Part shown: positions 55,050 through 64,000 of the stretch, one piece after another
How positions within the stretch are numbered: the first letter of the stretch is position 1
How the letters are laid out: each line of letters starts with the position of its first letter
Source: Haliclona indistincta
Lineage: Eukaryota; Porifera; Demospongiae; Haplosclerida; Chalinidae
Direction: 5' to 3'
Length of the DNA stretch: 64,000 nt
Assembly (NCBI GenBank): GCA_964017065.1
Contig: OZ024786.1
Coordinates: forward strand, 9,801,047-9,865,046
Notes under the pieces: generated by a model
The model's database searches: none
What the model was told of the DNA's origin: nothing
The model's input: the letters and a program-made list of their open reading frames with translations, nothing else
Program-made: the position numbers and the translations under genes

Positions 55050-55660
55050 GGCCTTTTCACCACTATAGCAAATAAATCTACTTTCCAATCTCAATACATA
55101 AACAACTCACTAGTTCAGTTCTTTTCGTGTTGCACTGCTTTCCAGAATGCTATCCGCCTGTGAGCGCTCTCTCTAGCTAGTCTGCATGTGTGATAATTAT
55201 ACACATGCGCAATTGAATCGATAGAGACTATAGGCTAAGCGTGGTACCAGCGTGGTATAATGATGAAACTATAAAACTATCAAATCTTTTTTTTTCTTGT
55301 ACAACATATGCATCAGATGATCAAGGAAAATATTAGACCAAGCATCAAAACTAGGAAATCAGTAAAAGCTATAATTATTGTGACTGTTGAGGTAACCTTC
55401 TGGTATGGAGAATTGTAAGAAAGAAATTGCCAGTACAAGATTCTAGGAACTCCATACATTATGATAAATGCAAAAGGCAATAGGCACTGGAGCATGGACG
55501 ACAAGCATTCACAATACTCATGTTTGATTAACAATATGAGTTACTATGTTATGGATATGACCACTTAGTAACACACAGTGAGCTATTCTCCACAATGTTA
55601 CTTGTTGAGAATAGTCATTTCAGTTAAAAATTAGTTACCAAGTTATCTCACCTTGAGAAC
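55050..55660. other. No gene seen
   Basis: AT-rich sequence. The minus-strand 73-codon frame (55313-55534) is hydrophobic and may be chance. Partial similarity to 10130-10200 ('aggaaaatattaga' and 'aaatcagta'). Confidence 0.35.
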
Positions 55661-55667
55661 CTCATGG

Positions 55668-55830
55668 AACCAACTCTTGCCATGCAGCAGAATACCTCAT
55701 TCGACTGTCGTAGAGAAGGGTATGTTTGCAGTAGCTCATTCTTCAAGTTCTTGTATTTTCCTTATATAATTTCACTTCTTCCATTAAATGATGCCGTTAT
55801 TTGAGTAAGGCATGAACAAAGAATAATAAT
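55668..55830. repeat. Dispersed repeat R6, copy 2
   Basis: Diverged counterpart of 51262-51430. The next 500 bp contain only a minus-strand frame (56146-56343, KLKKAEEDPLPEDGIRAGRP) that could be a short exon but is unassigned. Confidence 0.55.
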
Positions 55831-56419
55831 TGTGAATTTTTATACCTCTTTATTTGGACAAAGTTTCTTCTCCTCTGCCTGTAAGAACTTCATGTGTCTC
55901 TCCACTGCAGCCTGTTCTTCACTAGAGATAGAGATGGCACTGCTAGATATGGAGATATTAGGAGCACTGCTAGATATTGCTGTATCGCCCATTGCTCTTG
56001 TTGCGCTTTTGCTTCTATAATTATAATGCTATGCTGCTCTTCTGTGCAGGTTTGCCACTATAGTTTCGTAAATCTATGATAGTGATTATGCTGCATGCAG
56101 TCATACATGGCGTTGTTTCCCCGCAACTCATAAGTGGGTACTTCACTACAATTTGCACAGCAACATGATTGAGCTCTTTGCCAGAGGAATAGCACTTGTG
56201 ACGATACACTGCTGTGATACAAACTTAGTGCATGCCATACCAATCGGTCTCCCAGCTCGGATGCCATCCTCAGGCAGTGGGTCCTCCTCTGCTTTCTTTA
56301 GCTTCACTATATTCTGTTTCTTCTCTTTCTTCGCAATCCTCATAATTTCATCACTATTGAATAGATATAATACTTTTTAATATTAAATTCTAAGCATGGA
56401 AAAGAAATGGTAATAGTTC

Positions 56420-56848
56420 AAGAAGGTTATGTTCAAGTAATTGATTATGAAATAGATCCCAACACTGTAGTACCACAGACAGGCGCTGCACTAGATGGGC
56501 ATAGGAGATTGGAGTTCACTACAGGACTCAATCGTCGCCCCAGATCTTTCAGAAACTTGAGGGTTCTAGGACCCATGCAACCAATAGTTCAATGGCAAAA
56601 TGACAATCCAGATGGGCATACTTAGCCAAATTTTGGGTCTCAGCAGCAGCCACAACCTCACAGTTGTTCATAGTTGTCAGTGGAAGGCAAGGTGACGCCA
56701 AAGTATCTGGGCAGGTGACGTCCCACACTAAGAGCTTTCCTCGTTCCCATCGAACAGTAACAGCTCCATCTGGACACTTTCCATCAGATATACTAAAAGG
56801 AAATTATTTTTGTAGCTGCATACGGTACCTTGACAACTTGTCTCGGAA
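56420..56848 (-). pseudogene. LINE ORF C-terminal region, decayed
   Basis: Minus strand: ISDGKCPDGAVTVRWERGKL, LVWDVTCPDTLASPCLP, AAAETQNLAKYAHLDCHFA, then in other frames FLKDLGRRLS and LVQRLSVVLQ. This follows the order W-D-x-T-C-P-D-T, K-Y-x-x-L, L-V-Q-R-L-S of the same RT-ORF C-terminus whose end is better preserved at 16906-17091. Three or more frameshifts are present. Confidence 0.7.
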
Positions 56849-57049
56849 AGTTCTCTAAATTCATTAGCTTCCTTTGTTTCTAGCATGATTTTATGATCAT
56901 GAAAAGCGGTCTCATCCACAAAACCACTTGTTAATGGAATGTACTTTTAAATTGCTAAAGGCTGCTGTTGATCGTCAATATTATTAAAGATCCTTACATT
57001 AAAAACGCACTCTGCCGCGCACAGTACCAGTATCCATCTGCCCTGACAT

Positions 57050-57570
57050 CCAGCCTGGCATTGTCAGAGGATATAACCTACACAAAGCACTGTCAAGAGG
57101 AGGCCGTCCGAATACTAACTCCTTTTGATTAGTCTTCATAGTCCCGTGAATGGTGGTGTGTTGAGCTGGTCTACATGTCGAAAACCAGTACATTGTACAT
57201 GTAAGTAGCCGGCATTCAGCCACTCAGTCCAAGGTAAATTGTTTTCATGGAGGCGAACACCAAGCTGCTTTTCTACCATATGGTTGCCCTGCTCTATCAA
57301 GCCCTGAAATTTTGGGTTGCAAGTATGTCCATTGATAACAACAACCTCTCCTGGCCAATCTTTGACAAGGTTGTGGATTATCCCATTTACGAACTCTTGA
57401 CCATTATATGAGTGCAATATCATTAGGGTACAGAAGACATTATTCTGAAGATTGAGATGAGAGCCACTTCTTAAGGCGTGAAATTTAGCCAAATGGTCCA
57501 TATAGTGTCTGATCCACTTGTATGGACCATCAGATCTATGCCTCATATCTATCAGATCAATCTGCAAAAA
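57050..57570 (-). pseudogene. Ginger/KRBA2-like integrase core, inactive
   Basis: This 143-codon frame starts QIDLIDMRHRSDGPYKWIRH, then HSYNGQEFVNGIIHNLVKDW, VVINGHTCNPKFQGLIEQGN and LHENNLPWTEWL. It matches the rve-type core of KRBA2/Ginger integrases. The second catalytic aspartate, expected in HSDNGQEF, is Tyr here, so the enzyme would be dead. A frameshift after WTEWL moves the rest (ELVFGRPPLDSALC) to another frame. The first Asp and the Glu remain. Confidence 0.85.
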
Positions 57571-57599
57571 ATATATTTACATATAATTATTGAATTATA

Positions 57600-58000
57600 A
57601 TTGTACATGCATACCAGAGCATTGTCAAAAAATTTGAACAAAAATAGTCAGTCAAATATTGTGGTAGCAGACCTGACCTGTTTTTCATACTCATCCACTT
57701 GGAATGTTCCATTTTGCCGATAGTGTTTACCCAAGGCCACAATGTAACCACAATACAATATTCATAAAGGCTGGAATGGGCCCGTGCTAGTTTATCTAGC
57801 TCACATGTAAGATAGCTAGCATTGCTTATTAGTAAAACTAGTTAGCAAGACTATAAGTTAGCAAACTGTTAGAACCAGGAACTACATGTAGATGCAATTA
57901 TTATGATAGTTTACCTCTTCATGACCTTGCAGCCAGCAGATCGTAGAACCCTGCCTTCTAGATAGGCTTGCGCCGATTATGCTTTTAAAATTGCCTATTA
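57600..58000. other. No gene seen
   Basis: AT-rich spacer between the integrase and Harbinger relics, with no coding or repeat signal. Confidence 0.4.
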
Positions 58001-58532
58001 TGTTTTTTTTGCCAAGATCCACAAAGTGATTGCTACTCTCTGTTCAACAGACACAGGCCTCCGAAGTCTAGTCGTTTTCCTGGCAATACTAGGTCATAGC
58101 TAGTCACACAAGTAAGTGAATGTTTCATGGCTAACTCTTAAAGTTCTCTAGTCAGTCTCGCGAAGTGAAGGAGCCGTTTACAATAGTGTCCCACCATGTC
58201 GAAGCCCTAGGGAAGCTCCATACCGAACGTGGCATTCGTGCAGTCATCATATGCATCAGAAAAGTACACAACATCAAAACCAGTAGCACCTTTCTCCTGG
58301 CAGAGCGACGCCTAAACGCTGCAAGCCTCCTCAACGACTGCTGACCTACTCGCTGACGTCTCTGAGCGGACATATGCAAGAGTAGAACAGCTGGGTCCGC
58401 CATCTTGAATGAAAAGTAGTGGGCGTTCCCGCTGAAATTTTCCTCTGAACCAGTCCACACTGTTTTAATGTAAACGGTGCTCAGAAATGTTCTAGAACCG
58501 TTCCTGGGAAACGCACCAGAACGGTTCTTCAA
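58000..58532 (-). pseudogene. PIF/Harbinger (HARBI1-like) transposase N-terminus
   Basis: The minus-strand frame has an Arg-rich start (RRLAAFRRRSARRKVLLV), then PRSVWSFPRASTWWDTIVNG. The WW block is followed, past a TGA and a frame change, by VSHETFTYLCD and RLRRPVSVEQRVAITLWILA. This is the conserved N-terminal helix-rich region preceding the DDE domain of Harbinger nucleases. Stops interrupt it and the DDE part is absent. Part of it is deleted in repeat copy A (36.3 kb). Confidence 0.8.
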
Positions 58533-60297
58533 GTGTAAACACGCTGCTAGACTGACAAAATAGGTGCCGCGTGGTAATCAATGTAACAGCAAAGTCTCCT
58601 AGACAAAATGTTGGATCAACAGTTAATACCTATGATTCAAATGAAGACGTGCAAAACCGGCCAAGATAATTGAGTTGTGTTGCAACTACTGCTTCTGGTG
58701 TTGCGTTAGCTACTCGTGAACTTGTGGACAGCATATTCGGAATATGCTCGTTGCATCACTACAAAAAGTTCATCATAAGCTATGGAAGAAGTACAGTTAA
58801 AAGAGTATTAATTTTCATCTTCTTCTTGAAACTTACTACTTGCTTGGAATTTTGAGGTATTATACCAGGAGCCGACGCACCAACAATGCCACCAACTTGA
58901 GCCGAAATAGAAGACACAGTATTATTAGCCCCCTAACCAAGACACTCTTCCCTGATATGATGCTTCGTAGCTGCCCATGTTGGGTGGAAAAGAATATCCG
59001 ACTTGCAATTTCCCTGGCTTTTAACAGATGAAGTGAATCCAGTAGGAGCTCGATACACAATCAAACAGAGGTGATGAGGAGAATTTTCAGCATCTGCTTA
59101 ATTACAAGACAGTACAATAATTAAATATAATCATTAAATTTCTATTGTGGATTGCATTTCAGCAAAATGTTGGGGATTACTGGTTATCTTGGCATTCATC
59201 AAATTAACTTGATACTAGCTGCCAACTGCATTAGACATTAGCTAGCGTATTGTAACTCAGGAATAGTAAAAATTTCTTTATACACTAGCAAAATGCCGTC
59301 AGGCTAAGGATTCCCTCCAATTTACGCTCCTTGTTAGCCAGAGGTGGACACTTCAGCACAACCTGCGTGGACCAGTTGAGATGAGTAAAATGTACAAATG
59401 AAATTCGTTTACTTTTTTGTGAATGTGTTCTAGTTCTCCAGGTGTCAATTCTTTTCATGTTTTGACCCCCAAACCTTGCACTGCTCCGCAACTCTGTTGA
59501 GAGCATGCTAATTGATGTTAGAATCATCATTTCAACTCCACGAATTTTCCAGTTTAGCAATCTTTTGATCGCTATCGTCATCATCATCATTGGAAGTAGC
59601 CTGTCTCTCCCGCCTTTGTTTGAGACTGAGACGTTTTGTCCCACTTCTGCACAATACTGTCATGGTGACTCATTCAAGCCAGGAAAAAACTCTAACTAGG
59701 CTTTTTCTAGTATTCTAGTAGATCTGTAGAAAATTAAAAATAAGTTCAAATCAATGCAAATGCTGGATATAATTATATTTATTGGACCTTTTCCTTCATC
59801 CACTTGGAATCAAGAAGAACTATTTATAACTCTTCTGCTTGGATGTTCACTTTTGCGGCTGCTATGATTGAAACCTTGCCCTCGGCTATAATTATTAATA
59901 TTGATATTGTCTTCAATTGTTTCCATAACTTTTGCCGAGTGATCTAGTTCATCAACAACACACACAGGGACAGTGGTGTCACTAGCAATATTACCCGTAT
60001 TACTTGAACTGGACAAACACATAACACTATTAGAAGGATACCACTTTTTGATGTGGAAAGAAGGATACCATCTCTCCACAGCAAAAACAGAGCCCCAACA
60101 GGCAAGCCTTGGCAACCGCCGGAAGCAAACCAGGACGTCTGGGTACCTGGGCTGCAGAACGTGGACTGGGAGTGGCTGAAGAGCTGGAGCGCTTGGCAAG
60201 AATAGTAGCTCGGCTCAACGTTGCCCTCTTGCGCTTGGCTGCCTTTTCTCGGCCGCCTTCTCTGCCTTTTCAATGCTTTTCTCGTCGTCCGAGCCAT
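58129..60297. repeat. Composite repeat R5, copy B
   Basis: Longer copy of 36181-37843, in the same orientation. It retains Harbinger sequence (58240-58540) missing in copy A, but has lost the distal half of the zinc knuckle near 60055. Confidence 0.85.
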
Positions 60298-60762
60298 CGG
60301 CCAGCTCATCAGCCATGTATTCAGCTACTTTTCCCCAACCAAACTCCAAACGATCAGCTAACTTTATTAAGTTTAGCCTCTCGGCGAGCTTCTTTATACC
60401 TTCTTTCAGTGCGGCTTTGGCTTGTGTGATGGCTTTCGACAGACGACTCTCACCTTCCAACTCCTCCAGAGCGTCCTTGATAGAATCCTTCACCTCGGTA
60501 TTGAATTTAGCTTGTGCCTCATTGCCCCTTTCTTGAACACATAAGGCTTCTCAGCTGCTCTAGAGCGCTTCACCGCTTTGGCTGCTGCCTCTTCTTGACT
60601 CTGGCAGACTTGTGCCTTGAAATCTGCAACCTTTTCTCCTGTTACTGACCCTGTCCTTTTTGACATACCTGTCCATCTCCTTTCTTCCTTTCCATTTGTA
60701 AATTCCTGGTAAAAATCGAACTCTTTGTGGTCACATTTGATGCACAAAGAGCGGACTTCCAA
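60030..60762 (-). pseudogene. Gag-like ORF, frameshifted, zinc knuckle truncated (copy B)
   Basis: From 60762: MSKRTGSVTGEKVADFKAQV, KAVKRSRAAEKPYVFKK, then a one-base shift at a G-run (about 60529) into NEAQAKFNTEVKDSIKDALE. A helix LAERLNLIKLADRLEFGWGK follows, then a basic RSSSSATPSPRS linker and CFCCGEM, where the knuckle ends abruptly. The order (K-P-Y-x-F-K-K-K-G-N-E-x-Q-x-x-F-N, coiled helices, zinc knuckle) fits gag-like ORFs of DIRS/gypsy-type retroelements. Confidence 0.6.
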
Positions 60763-60929
60763 GTGATCTTCCTCTGTTGCAAGCAGTTCAAAGGAGAACC
60801 ATCTAAATATGCAATTGCCATCTCCTAAAGTACTTTGAACTTTCCGTACTTGTGTGTGTAAAAATTAATAAATTTTCATGCTAGCATTAGCCTGAATAAT
60901 TGAATTTACATTAATTATTAATGATAGCC

Positions 60930-61907
60930 TTTCAATCGTTGTTGGAGGGATGAACCGACCCCAAGCACCTCCATGTCCATTGATGAGTCCAAAAAGCCAT
61001 AGTTTAAAGCCTCGTACGGTTTCTATAACTGTGTTGCCTGTAAAAAAATTTATTGGAATGTATTGTTGTAATGTTGTTAGGTCTAGAGCAAGAAAGTGTT
61101 GATGGTCGAGCTACCAGGACTCAGCTCCATTGAGCTAATACAGTAGTGCCATGTTTATGATATCATGATTTTGTACAACATCTCGTTGCTGCTAAAGGTT
61201 TCTTTGGCATCAACAGGAAAATCGTATACTGCAATTTGGCTAAACTCTGACCCAAATGTAGTGATCCATTCAAAAATAGCCTAGCAAGAACCCTTGCTTA
61301 ACATTACATACTAACTCTCTTCATTCTGTATCATGCCCTTGGTACATACAGGTATGTAACTCAAAATACCTTGCGGGACTGGCGAATGTGCCAAGCCACA
61401 AGCTTCGTGTATGGTCGCATCATCTGCCACTATGAAGATCATACCAGGATCCTCGAGTTCCTCTTCTAAAAAAGGAAGGAATGTTTATCAACACTATTGA
61501 GTCATTGAGTTCAACAAAAATTGTCTGGAAGTGTTTTTAAGCCTGAAATCTTGGATAGCATTGTTTACTGTCATGTAGTTGCCATGTCGTGTCATGTAGT
61601 GGTTAATGGTGGTCAGGTCAAAAGTGCTTAAGACATATTGCCGAGATTTTTTTGTTTTCTCCTTGTAATAGGCAAACTTTATCACCGTACCGAAATTCCA
61701 TATTTTTGGAGTACGTGTATCAAGAAATATGCACAAATCTCCTATTTGTAAAGTGGAAGACACTATAGGTTCCTGCTGTACAATTTGGTCAGTGGGAGTG
61801 GTTTTTTGTGCATCTGGGTCATTACTGTGTGGTTGTGTTTTTCTTACTCTGAATAATCTGTCAGAGGACACCCTTTCCCCCTCTTGAAATAACCACACAA
61901 GTGTCAC
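60930..61907 (-). CDS. Multi-exon gene, unidentified, transposon-like
   Basis: Minus-strand blocks: 61494-61907 (GERVSSDRLFRVRKTQ, LQIGDLCIFLDTRTPKIWNF, STFDLTTINHYMTRHGNY), about 61370-61470 (ELEDPGMIFIVADDATIHEA), about 61160-61285 (FEWITTFGSEFSQIAVYDFP) and about 60930-61040 (VRGFKLWLFGLINGHGGAWG). Consistent orientation, plausible splice junctions and open frames suggest one gene. The G-D-L-C-I-F-L block resembles a small barrel found in large transposon proteins, but I cannot name the family. Confidence 0.45.
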
Positions 61908-61934
61908 CTTATGAATGTACTTTTCCTCTCCGCA

Positions 61935-62340
61935 TTAATGGGTTTATTGTCTATCCCATTGGAGATTTCCATCATGGGTTTTACAAACCCATTATGTTAA
62001 ATATTGTTAAGCATTGTAGTGGTAATAGTAAATAGTCATTTCACACTGTGGTATTGCTGCTTAACCCATTCTGATTTCTTTCCGATCCCATGAAAGGAAA
62101 TCCTCCATCCAATTGTAGCGAGAATGGTAAAGTCAAATCACACTAGGGAATCCCACTATATGGTATTGCATCTAAAGACTTTGAATTTTAATTATCTAAC
62201 AATTATCTTGTTATTATTTTTTAAACGCAATGGTACAACAAATACAAGCAACAAATCTATATAGTACCTATTTTAGTGCAATCTGATATGGTTAAGTTTT
62301 CAAGTTTGCCCGAGGGGCCACCTTGGCAACCTTCTTTTGA
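61935..62340. other. No gene; short inverted pair
   Basis: 'aatgggttt' at 61939 and 'aaacccatt' at about 61985 form a loose inverted pair. Otherwise AT-rich without coding signal. Confidence 0.4.
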
Positions 62341-62347
62341 ATGAGAG

Positions 62348-62530
62348 CTACAGCAAGAGGTTGGACCAGCTTGGCCTTGTCGGCATTTCTAAACTCACTT
62401 GAGTTTTTTTAGTGAGTTTAATGCCCGACAAGAGCTGGCCACGCGATATGTCTTTCAATCGATGAGCCATAAATGCTGCCATTATGACAGCTTCTGCTGA
62501 TTTAGTTGACATCTCTATAATAAGGGACAT
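62348..62530 (-). other. Unassigned ORF, 60 aa
   Basis: The frame reads MSTKSAEAVIMAAFMAHRLK, and after a frame change ADKAKLVQPLAVALIQKKVA to a stop near 62298. It may belong to the piggyBac relic upstream or be a separate small exon. Confidence 0.3.
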
Positions 62531-62639
62531 AACAAACTGTGTTAATATCTATTCGATTCCTAAATAATTTTAATGCAAACCTTCAAATTTCTTATTTTCT
62601 GATACATTATTATTGCTTTAAAAAAGGATTGTAATACAA

Positions 62640-63493
62640 TCATGCATAATAGTTCACTGCACCACAGTATTGGATAAAGGACAGTCGCCCTTTGAATTTG
62701 ATCATTCCCTCGTCAAGGGATAGCTCCTTTCCAGGAGTATACTTTGCCTCAAACCTCTTCAGGTGCTCGGTAAGAAATGACCTGATTTTATAGATGGCAT
62801 CATATCCAGGCTCTTTTTTTGCTTGTAGCCAGTGTTGTCGTTGAGGTGAAGAAACCGGAGGATCAGGAAAATCTGCCGTGGCTCATCACTGAGGAAAAGG
62901 TCGATGTCATAAATAAATGCCCAGCTGGTGAGCCAATAGTCCTGAATCTGAGGATAGTCCATTATTCCCATTATTGCCGCCAGCGCTAAAACCTTCTAAG
63001 CATCTCAGCGGTGAATGGCACCCGAAACCATTGATGGATTCGTGAACGGGGGCAAAGTGGAAGCATACTGCTGTGCGTACAGGCAAGTTTGAATCACAAT
63101 GTTGTCAACTGTGTCATCAGTCATTAGTGTTTCCCATATCTGTAGATGGGCTCCTGCAAGAGTGAAGGATTGATATATTGTGTGATACCTATTCGGTTTA
63201 CCATTTGCAACATCATCAGTTTCCATCTCCTCATCTTCATCCTCAATGTCAATCTCACACTGTTCGCTGCCATTCTCATGTTCTTCATCATTATTCCCAA
63301 TCTCTTCAGCTACCACACTCTGTTCATCAACTCTATGCTCTTCCTCGTTATTCTCCGTCTCTTCATCATGCTCACTCTCTTCATCTATGTAACCATCAAA
63401 TTCATCATCACTCTCTTCATCCTCGTCATCTATCCTTCGCAAGACCTCTTCAACTGAGAGTAGCCATGAAACTGTGTGTGACATGCTTATCAA
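62640..63493 (-). pseudogene. piggyBac transposase N-terminal half, decayed
   Basis: From 63493 the frame has a long acidic tract (DDEDEESDDEFDGYIDEESE onward), as is usual for the N-terminus of piggyBac-type transposases. Two stops follow near 63000, then LALAAIMGIMDYPQIQDYWL, FLILRFLHLNDNTGYK and, one base shifted, GKELSLDEGMIKFKGRLS with the first catalytic Asp. The strand then ends at TGA (62642-62644). It complements the C-terminal piggyBac fragment at 53-54 kb but is a distinct copy. Confidence 0.85.
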
Positions 63494-63646
63494 TGCTAAT
63501 CATGTTGGTGTTATAGTTTACACTAGCTTACATGACTGATGAAATAAGAATACCGCTGGGATGCAATAAGTAAACTGCTGTAAAGCCAGTATCGTGGTAA
63601 GAGGTTTAAGGTTAGCAAAGCATGCGTACAATTGTAGAATTATAAT

Positions 63647-63995
63647 GTGGGAGGGGTGATGCCTTTGATGTTGCCCACAAACTGTTCAGTGCATGCGTTA
63701 CCTTCTCTCCTATTTTTGAAATTTAAAACAATGTGGAGTCGAGTGTCCATGAACATCTTCCAGGTGTTCTGCAATCCAGGTTTTGACATCATGGACCTCA
63801 TTGACTACCACAGTGTGTGGTTCTGGGGTTGCATGTGTTTGATGATTTTAGCTCATACTTGCCTGGGAAACTCACAGCTCCCTTCTTCCTCAGTTTTTGT
63901 GCCACCCTAGAAAAAATTGGTCCACATCTTTTCGTGAGTATGACCGACTGGCAGAAAATTGAGTTGTGCCTGCATGTGTCAGTTACTGTTATCAT
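63647..63995. other. Window edge, unassigned ORFs
   Basis: A plus-strand frame (63647-63910) reads MWSRVSMNIFQVFCNPGFDI, opposed by a minus-strand one (63798-63995). Neither resembles a known family, and the window ends here. Confidence 0.2.
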
Positions 63996-64000
63996 AGAAA

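Noticed and set aside
63146..63516. Plus-strand hydrophobic and His-rich ORFs
   Set aside because: Complement of the acidic N-terminal tract of the piggyBac relic.
1..64000. CRISPR array, bacterial operon, phage or toxin-antitoxin system
   Set aside because: No regularly spaced repeats with unique spacers, no polycistronic gene runs, and abundant spliceosomal introns; the short tandem repeats are minisatellites.

Overview
This window is nuclear DNA from an animal. It is AT-rich, with canonical GT-AG introns often only 50-250 bp long and dense metazoan-type transposon debris. The very short introns and the mix of repeat families suggest a demosponge-like invertebrate; that placement is an inference. 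I see no prokaryotic operons, CRISPR array, rRNA or convincing tRNA.

The only long intact reading frame is a 512-codon minus-strand gene (30164-31702). It is a Crypton-type/KIAA1958-like tyrosine recombinase that keeps its full candidate active site. The best spliced gene is a minus-strand locus at about 21051-23811, with at least eleven exon-like blocks. It belongs to a transposon-associated family that I recognise by conserved motifs but cannot name; one internal exon appears to be lost. A lone C2H2 start exon on the plus strand (33140-33283) could be the 5' end of a gene of this type.

Most other coding signal is broken mobile-element sequence. It includes Tc1/mariner (2.7 kb), an Ulp1-like protease fragment (5 kb), LINE RT pieces (1.4, 17, 42.6 and 56.7 kb), hAT (12.8 and 26.3 kb), Ty3/gypsy RT and integrase (18, 43.6 and 54.7 kb), piggyBac (53.2-54.3 and 62.6-63.5 kb), a Ginger/KRBA2-like integrase (51.6-52.3 and 57.1-57.6 kb), PIF/Harbinger (58.0-58.5 kb), a zinc-knuckle gag-like ORF (37.5 and 60.0-60.8 kb), a FLYWCH zinc finger (48.6-49.1 kb) and a Myb/SANT-like domain (28.3-28.6 kb). 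Host-like remnants are a RasGAP exon pair (24.5-24.8 kb), a TRAF-type zinc finger and two decayed C2H2 finger arrays.

The architecture is dominated by duplication. A 4.2 kb block (14124-18345) recurs almost unchanged at 39739-43956. A second composite repeat occurs at 36181-37843 and 58129-60297, and a third at about 11432-12510 and 38029-38985. There is a near-perfect 313 bp inverted repeat around 618 bp (34620-35862) and an interleaved A-B-A'-B' inverted structure (13471-13758). Smaller items include a TTAA-flanked MITE (45594-46459), a 141 bp foldback element beside the recombinase gene, three 12 bp palindromes at 47.5 kb, and several minisatellites. These read as a record of repeated insertion, duplication and decay rather than genes working together in a pathway.
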